20,435 bases of DNA. Origin: DASWUD01 sp036401755. Its GTDB lineage: Bacteria > Pseudomonadota > Gammaproteobacteria > Thiohalomonadales > Thiohalomonadaceae. The translations under genes were made by a program, and so were the position numbers. Shown in pieces: positions 16,209 through 20,435 of the stretch (the first letter of the stretch is position 1; the number at the start of each line of letters is the position of its first letter). The stretch is from positions 1 to 20,435 of the forward strand of contig DASWUD010000098.1 of NCBI GenBank assembly GCA_036401755.1, given 5' to 3'. The notes below the pieces were generated by a model. That model saw only the letters and a list, made by a program, of their open reading frames with translations, ran no database searches and was not told the DNA's origin.

Positions 16209-16262
16209 GGGTGCAATAGCACAGCGTATTACACCGGAGCTCATGAAGTGCGAAGTCTTCCC
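16209..16262 (+). repeat. Dispersed repeat B, left copy
   Basis: It matches 18017-18070 over about 54 bp with scattered differences. It starts with a hairpin GGTGCAATA (16210-16218) and TATTACACC (16227-16235), one mismatch. Its right part runs into the 3' end of the VF530 gene and supplies that gene's stop codon. Confidence 0.75.
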
Positions 16263-16480
16263 TGCTGGCTGCTGACGTACAATGCTTCCACCTTCGCTCT
16301 TGCCCACGGCGTCTTACGCAGAAACTTGAGGCTGGAGGCGATGCTGGGGTCGTTGGTGAAGCATTTGATGTTGATCCGCCGGCCCAACTCCTCCCAGCCG
16401 AATTTCTCCACCAAAAACGTCACGGCCATCTCCAGCGTTACGCCGTGCAAGGGGTCTTTGTTTCGTTGGCTATTCATCAT
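16241..16480 (-). CDS. VF530 family (DUF2132) small DNA-binding-like protein
   Basis: 79 residues from ATG 16480. The body matches the VF530 family: DPLHGVTLEMAVTFLVEKFG, WEELGRRINIKCFTNDPSIA and SSLKFLRKTPWARAKVEALY are nearly the family consensus. The fold is a small helical bundle solved for the Vibrio protein and annotated as DNA-binding; its role is unknown. The start is ambiguous: GTG 16486, ATG 16480 and ATG 16477 are in frame, and GGTGAG fits the second ATG best. It lies 12 bases after the dbpA stop, so it is probably in one transcript with it. The last six or so residues and the stop are encoded by repeat B, so the natural C-terminus may have been replaced. Confidence 0.85.
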   Translation of the reverse strand: MMNSQRNKDPLHGVTLEMAVTFLVEKFGWEELGRRINIKCFTNDPSIASSLKFLRKTPWARAKVEALYVSSQQGRLRTS

Positions 16481-16492
16481 GCTCACCGGAAT

Positions 16493-17869
<1,377 letters not shown>

Positions 17870-18016
17870 GTGAGACTCATTGGGGCGCCGGAGAAACCCT
17901 ATGATACCAGCAAGAGGTGGTGTTGCGGCCAATAAGGGCGATGAACCCATCAACCGAGGGCTGTACCGATGGAGTCACGGTGAGTGTCGTGGGGAGCGGT
18001 GGACACGCTAAATGAA

Positions 18017-18070
18017 GGGGGCAATAGCGCAGCGTATTGCACCGGATGTTTCGAAGCGAAGACTTTTCCC
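18017..18070 (+). repeat. Dispersed repeat B, right copy
   Basis: Same orientation as the copy at 16209-16262. It begins with the perfect hairpin GCAATA (18021-18026) and TATTGC (18035-18040) with an 8-base loop. It lies in the region upstream of dbpA, 25 bp before repeat A. Confidence 0.75.
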
Positions 18071-18094
18071 CAATACCCGATCATCGCAGCAATC

Positions 18095-18184
18095 GTAGGT
18101 TGGGTTGGCCCAGAGGGCGTAACCCAACAACAACGGGATCAGACTACTGACCCTGTTGGGTTACGCAACGCTAACCCAACCTAC
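18095..18184 (+). repeat. Dispersed repeat A, right copy, intact terminal inverted repeats
   Basis: This 90-bp element has perfect 12-bp terminal inverted repeats, GTAGGTTGGGTT (18095-18106) and AACCCAACCTAC (18173-18184), and a nested 11-bp pair (18119-18129 with 18154-18164). Its right end abuts the broken coding part of an IS110-type transposase at 18185. The structure is that of a miniature inverted-repeat element. Confidence 0.85.
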
Positions 18185-18292
18185 ATGACTTCGTCGCAAG
18201 GCCTTGCGCAACACCGGCTTCTCTGCGCCATCCACACCGTGGATCTGAAAGACATTTTTTGCCAAATCGATACCCGCTCGCTTAAGCTCCAT
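18185..18292 (-). pseudogene. IS110-family transposase, N-terminal remnant
   Basis: Reading the minus strand from ATG 18292 gives MELKRAGIDLAKNVFQIHG, then VDGAEKPVLRKALRRSH. This is the conserved opening of IS110/IS1111-type transposases, including the first catalytic Asp in GIDLAKNVFQ of their RuvC-like DEDD domain. Homology stops after about 36 of some 330-340 residues, exactly where repeat A begins; the frame then runs through the repeat to a stop at 18161-18163. No further transposase sequence is seen on the far side of the repeat, so the gene is dead. Confidence 0.8.
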
Positions 18293-18373
18293 TTCGGGCT
18301 CCCCCATCTGTTGACTGGTCTTTTACCAAGCTCCAGTCTGGCACATTGATGCCGTTAAGGTGGGAGGAGTCCA
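18185..18373 (-). mobile_element. Remnant of an IS110/IS1111-type insertion sequence (5' end)
   Basis: The transposase start and about 80 bases of upstream non-coding end remain (minus strand: TGGACTCCTCCCACC through to the ATG at 18292). The upstream part resembles the leading end of IS110/IS1111 elements as I remember it; the exact outer boundary is a guess. The rest of the element is missing. Confidence 0.55.
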
Positions 18374-18394
18374 TTCCATTGCCCTACGCGAGCT

Positions 18395-18424
18395 GACTAC
18401 TACTGTTGGGATACGCTACGATAA
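18395..18424 (+). repeat. Degenerate fragment of repeat A
   Basis: GACTACTACTGTTGGGATACGC and the following bases resemble the GACTACTGACCCTGTTGGGTTACGC part of repeat A with a short deletion and a few changes. It lies just upstream of the lipoprotein gene. Confidence 0.4.
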
Positions 18425-18458
18425 AGGTTCAGTGCTTTTGTAGGGAAAAGTAACGATC

Positions 18459-19289
18459 ATGGTAATGGCTTCTAACTTAGGAACGGGGTTTGCAATAAAT
18501 GGTAATAATGGTCGGTTAAGTATCTATATGCCTTTTATTCTTGTTTTGATCGCCAGCCTTGCCTTGTCTGGATGTGCCACCTCTGAAGTCATGAAAGAGG
18601 CTAGGGGGGAGATAAATACCATAGACAGATTGGCAGTCATGAAAATCACAGATGCATATAAAGATGAGGACCAAGATATGGTTATCATGTGCATGAACGT
18701 TGTTGATTTGGATACGAATTCAGAATCTGAGATGACGTTGAAGATTCCTTTGCAACAACACAGCAGGCTGGATGTTCATCCTTCATTAGGTGATACCGTG
18801 GAGCCCATTCGAAAGGGCCAGTTGCCAGCTGGGCCTGCGAGTACTTATGTAGCATTCCTGCCAGCAGCAAAAGACTTCTCGCCTAATTGCCAAACTCGCG
18901 GTAGCCGCTTGTCTGTGTTCAATCTCGGAACAGTTATTTCTCCGTACGGTACTAATACTGATAATACAAAAAAATATTTTACCTTGCCAAAGGGAATGTC
19001 TGAGGCTGTTTATACAATCAATCAAAAGAATGGTGCGCTGGCAAATTTCGGGTTTGTGTCAACAAGGCAGATTGTAGAAAACGCCTACTCAATAGATGTT
19101 TCCGCATTATCAGCCACAGATATGCGCACAATGAAAAACAAAAAACCGTATCTATACCTGTTGACACCAGTGGCAGTAGCTGCTGATACGGTGACAATTA
19201 CGATTGGGGTCGTTGTTGCAGCTTTACTTAGCCCAGGGATATACATAGAGACTGGTAATGTGAAGGTGGGAACTGATGAAGTTAGATAA
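18459..19289 (+). CDS. Putative lipoprotein, orphan, AT-rich
   Basis: 276 residues. A hydrophobic segment (PFILVLIASLAL) ends in the lipobox LALSGC with the lipidated Cys at residue 39; the next residue is Ala, which by the Lol rule favours the outer membrane. A second hydrophobic stretch near the C-terminus (VTITIGVVVAALLSPGIYI) could be a membrane helix or buried strand. I do not recognise the family. The start is uncertain: ATG 18459 leaves a long polar leader, whereas ATG 18528 gives a signal peptide without positive charge; AGGGA upstream of 18459 is somewhat distant. Base composition is visibly AT-richer, with AAA and ATA codons, than all neighbours. It lies beside repeats and an IS remnant, so horizontal acquisition is likely. 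A strong terminator follows. Confidence 0.7.
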   Translation: MVMASNLGTGFAINGNNGRLSIYMPFILVLIASLALSGCATSEVMKEARGEINTIDRLAVMKITDAYKDEDQDMVIMCMNVVDLDTNSESEMTLKIPLQQHSRLDVHPSLGDTVEPIRKGQLPAGPASTYVAFLPAAKDFSPNCQTRGSRLSVFNLGTVISPYGTNTDNTKKYFTLPKGMSEAVYTINQKNGALANFGFVSTRQIVENAYSIDVSALSATDMRTMKNKKPYLYLLTPVAVAADTVTITIGVVVAALLSPGIYIETGNVKVGTDEVR

Positions 19290-19368
19290 ATTATGCAATC
19301 AAGCAGCAAGAAACTTCGTGAATGGTTCCCCATCGTAGAATAACGAATAAACACGCTTGACGGAAAAC

Positions 19369-19392
19369 AGGCCCGTTAACGGGCCTTTTTTT
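19369..19392 (+). terminator. Intrinsic terminator of the lipoprotein gene
   Basis: The hairpin AGGCCCG-TTAA-CGGGCCT (19369-19386) is followed directly by a run of T to 19392. It lies 80 bases after the lipoprotein stop. On the minus strand only a weak T-run follows the stem, so it may also help end the convergent dioxygenase transcript. Confidence 0.88.
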
Positions 19393-19412
19393 CCAGATTT
19401 GTAGGCAATGCG

Positions 19413-20345
19413 TTACAACCTGTACACCTCCGCAATACTGGTGCCTGCCAGCCGGTCGAAATACCGAGCACGGTAGTAGTGGCGCTTGTGGGTGGCGTCG
19501 TCGGTGAAGGCGGCGCGGTCGTGCAGGACGTTGTTGCTGACGAGGCCCATGCCTGATTCGAGGCGACCGCGGTAGATGTAGGGTGACGGGTTGTCGAGGA
19601 TTTGCTGCAGGTAGGCGAGGGCTTCGCGGCTCAGGGGATCGTCGGCCCACATCACGTTGTTGACGCGGATGGTGTAGCGCATGTGCAGATCGCCCGAGGG
19701 CATGATGACGAACACCGGGCCGGGCTCTTCCGGCCGAGCCACCGTGCCGCCCTCGTCGATGCGGGCCGGGATGGTCATGGCCTTGGGGCCCATCAGGGCG
19801 CGGATGTACTCGGGGTTCTTTTCGCGCAGCAGGATATAGGCGATTTCGTGATCCATCAGCTGGTTCTCGCCACCGCTGGCGGCCTGCATCACCACGTGCA
19901 GGTTGAGGGCGTGGATCTGGCGGTTGGCGGCATTGTAGTAGCCGTCGGTGTGCCAGTTGATGGCGCGGTTGGTGTAGGGGATGTAGTTCTGGCGCACGCC
20001 TTCGTTGCGCACGGTGAGCGAGGTCAGACCGGTTTCGTCGGCCAACCAGTTCTTGTTGATGCTCTGCAAGCCAAAGCGGCGGCCCATGGAGAGCGGGATC
20101 TCCGGATCGGGATCGGTGCCGGTTTTGCTGGCGTAGAGGGCCATGTTCGTTTTGCGGCAGCGTTGTTGCAGCGCAGCGAATTCGCTATCGGTCAGCTTAC
20201 GGGGATCGTTGATTTCCACCAGCAGATCGCCAAGGCCTGTCGGGTAGCCCTTGAGTTTCTGATCGCGCCACCGTTGATAGAGGTCATTGTTATCAAGGTT
20301 GAACGGGCTGGATACGGCATCAAGTTTGCGCTGGGGATTACTCAT
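19413..20345 (-). CDS. TauD/TfdA-family Fe(II)/2-oxoglutarate dioxygenase
   Basis: 310 residues, cytoplasmic. The iron-binding facial triad is visible: H132 and D134 in INWHTDGYY and the distal H275 in SNNVLHDRAAF, with R291 or R293 in HYYRARYFDRL as the 2-oxoglutarate anchor. These place it in the TauD/TfdA (taurine, aryloxyalkanoate or gamma-butyrobetaine hydroxylase-like) group. The N-terminal 90 residues (LDNNDLYQRWRDQKLKGYP, LTDSEFAALQQRC) form a conserved lead-in of this subgroup. The substrate cannot be read from sequence; no transport or sulfonate genes are in the window. The start is supported by GAGG about seven bases upstream (GGTGAGGTGTACAA). Confidence 0.88.
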   Translation of the reverse strand: MSNPQRKLDAVSSPFNLDNNDLYQRWRDQKLKGYPTGLGDLLVEINDPRKLTDSEFAALQQRCRKTNMALYASKTGTDPDPEIPLSMGRRFGLQSINKNWLADETGLTSLTVRNEGVRQNYIPYTNRAINWHTDGYYNAANRQIHALNLHVVMQAASGGENQLMDHEIAYILLREKNPEYIRALMGPKAMTIPARIDEGGTVARPEEPGPVFVIMPSGDLHMRYTIRVNNVMWADDPLSREALAYLQQILDNPSPYIYRGRLESGMGLVSNNVLHDRAAFTDDATHKRHYYRARYFDRLAGTSIAEVYRL

Positions 20346-20405
20346 TTGTACACCTCACCTTCTCGATTAGTGTTGCGTAATAGGTCAGTTCTTAACGCTA
20401 TAGCC

Positions 20406-20426
20406 CCCTCTCCCACAGGGAGAGGG
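20406..20426. repeat. Small palindromic repeat unit
   Basis: CCCTCTCCC-ACA-GGGAGAGGG is a perfect 9-bp stem with a 3-base loop, followed by TTGGGGTGA. It resembles the widespread CCCTCTCCC/GGGAGAGGG intergenic palindromes of proteobacteria. The window ends before its full context can be seen. Confidence 0.6.
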
Positions 20427-20435
20427 TTGGGGTGA

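Noticed and set aside
16115..16275. Possible small plus-strand gene before the VF530 stop (MKLKWWIGRMSCRT...)
   Set aside because: No recognisable motif, it runs through repeat B, and composition does not look coding.
17984..18349. 121-codon plus-strand frame over repeats and the IS110 remnant
   Set aside because: It runs across repeat B, repeat A and the antisense of the transposase fragment, so it is assembled from unrelated pieces.
19602..20435. 277-codon plus-strand frame opposite the TauD-like gene
   Set aside because: The minus-strand frame holds the HxD...H triad and a ribosome site; this one has no motif.

Overview
The window is GC-rich, chromosomal gammaproteobacterial DNA. The gene families fit a free-living or chemotrophic lineage such as Chromatiales and relatives, but the exact taxon cannot be fixed from this sequence. 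Most genes are central metabolism: succinate oxidation, acetate uptake and activation, lysine-type aldolase chemistry and ribosome assembly. Between about 16.0 and 19.4 kb the character changes to short repeats, a decayed insertion sequence and an AT-rich orphan gene.

Layout. (1) Positions 1-3006, plus strand: the 3' end of a succinate dehydrogenase operon, sdhA (cut by the window edge), sdhB, sdhE (GTG start) and an overlapping ygfX. SdhE is the FAD-assembly factor for SdhA, so flavinylation is encoded beside its target. (2) Positions 3018-12438, minus strand: an acetate block. In transcription order it holds a cNMP/CBS/DUF294 nucleotidyltransferase-like sensor, the small DUF4212 subunit, the ActP-type symporter and a terminator; then a second DUF294 sensor translationally coupled to a DEDDh exonuclease, then acs with its own sigma70-like promoter and a strong terminator, and finally a small four-helix membrane protein. 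(3) The 297-bp gap 12439-12735 upstream of the first sensor holds what looks like a complete sigma54 control region: a -24/-12 match, an IHF-like site and two 17-bp palindromes spaced 21 bp apart. This is the most interesting regulatory signal in the window. (4) Positions 12736-14168: a VOC (glyoxalase-fold) protein convergent with a DapA-family aldolase, then a 529-bp stretch without a gene. (5) Positions 14698-15975: a DUF1835/DUF3658 protein of unknown function.

(6) Positions 16002-18424: two different short repeat families, arranged A-B-[VF530 gene, dbpA]-B-A around a minus-strand gene pair. The right copy of repeat A lies exactly against the broken end of an IS110-type transposase remnant, which suggests the repeat is or was mobile. 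(7) Positions 18459-19289: an AT-rich lipoprotein orphan with a strong terminator. (8) Positions 19413-20345: a TauD/TfdA-type Fe(II)/2-oxoglutarate dioxygenase on the minus strand, followed by a small palindromic repeat at the window edge.

Together the acetate genes form a coherent unit: symporter plus small subunit bring acetate in, Acs makes acetyl-CoA, and two sensor proteins probably adjust the system to energy or nucleotide state. Succinate dehydrogenase lies next to it on the opposite strand. No tRNA, rRNA or CRISPR array was seen.
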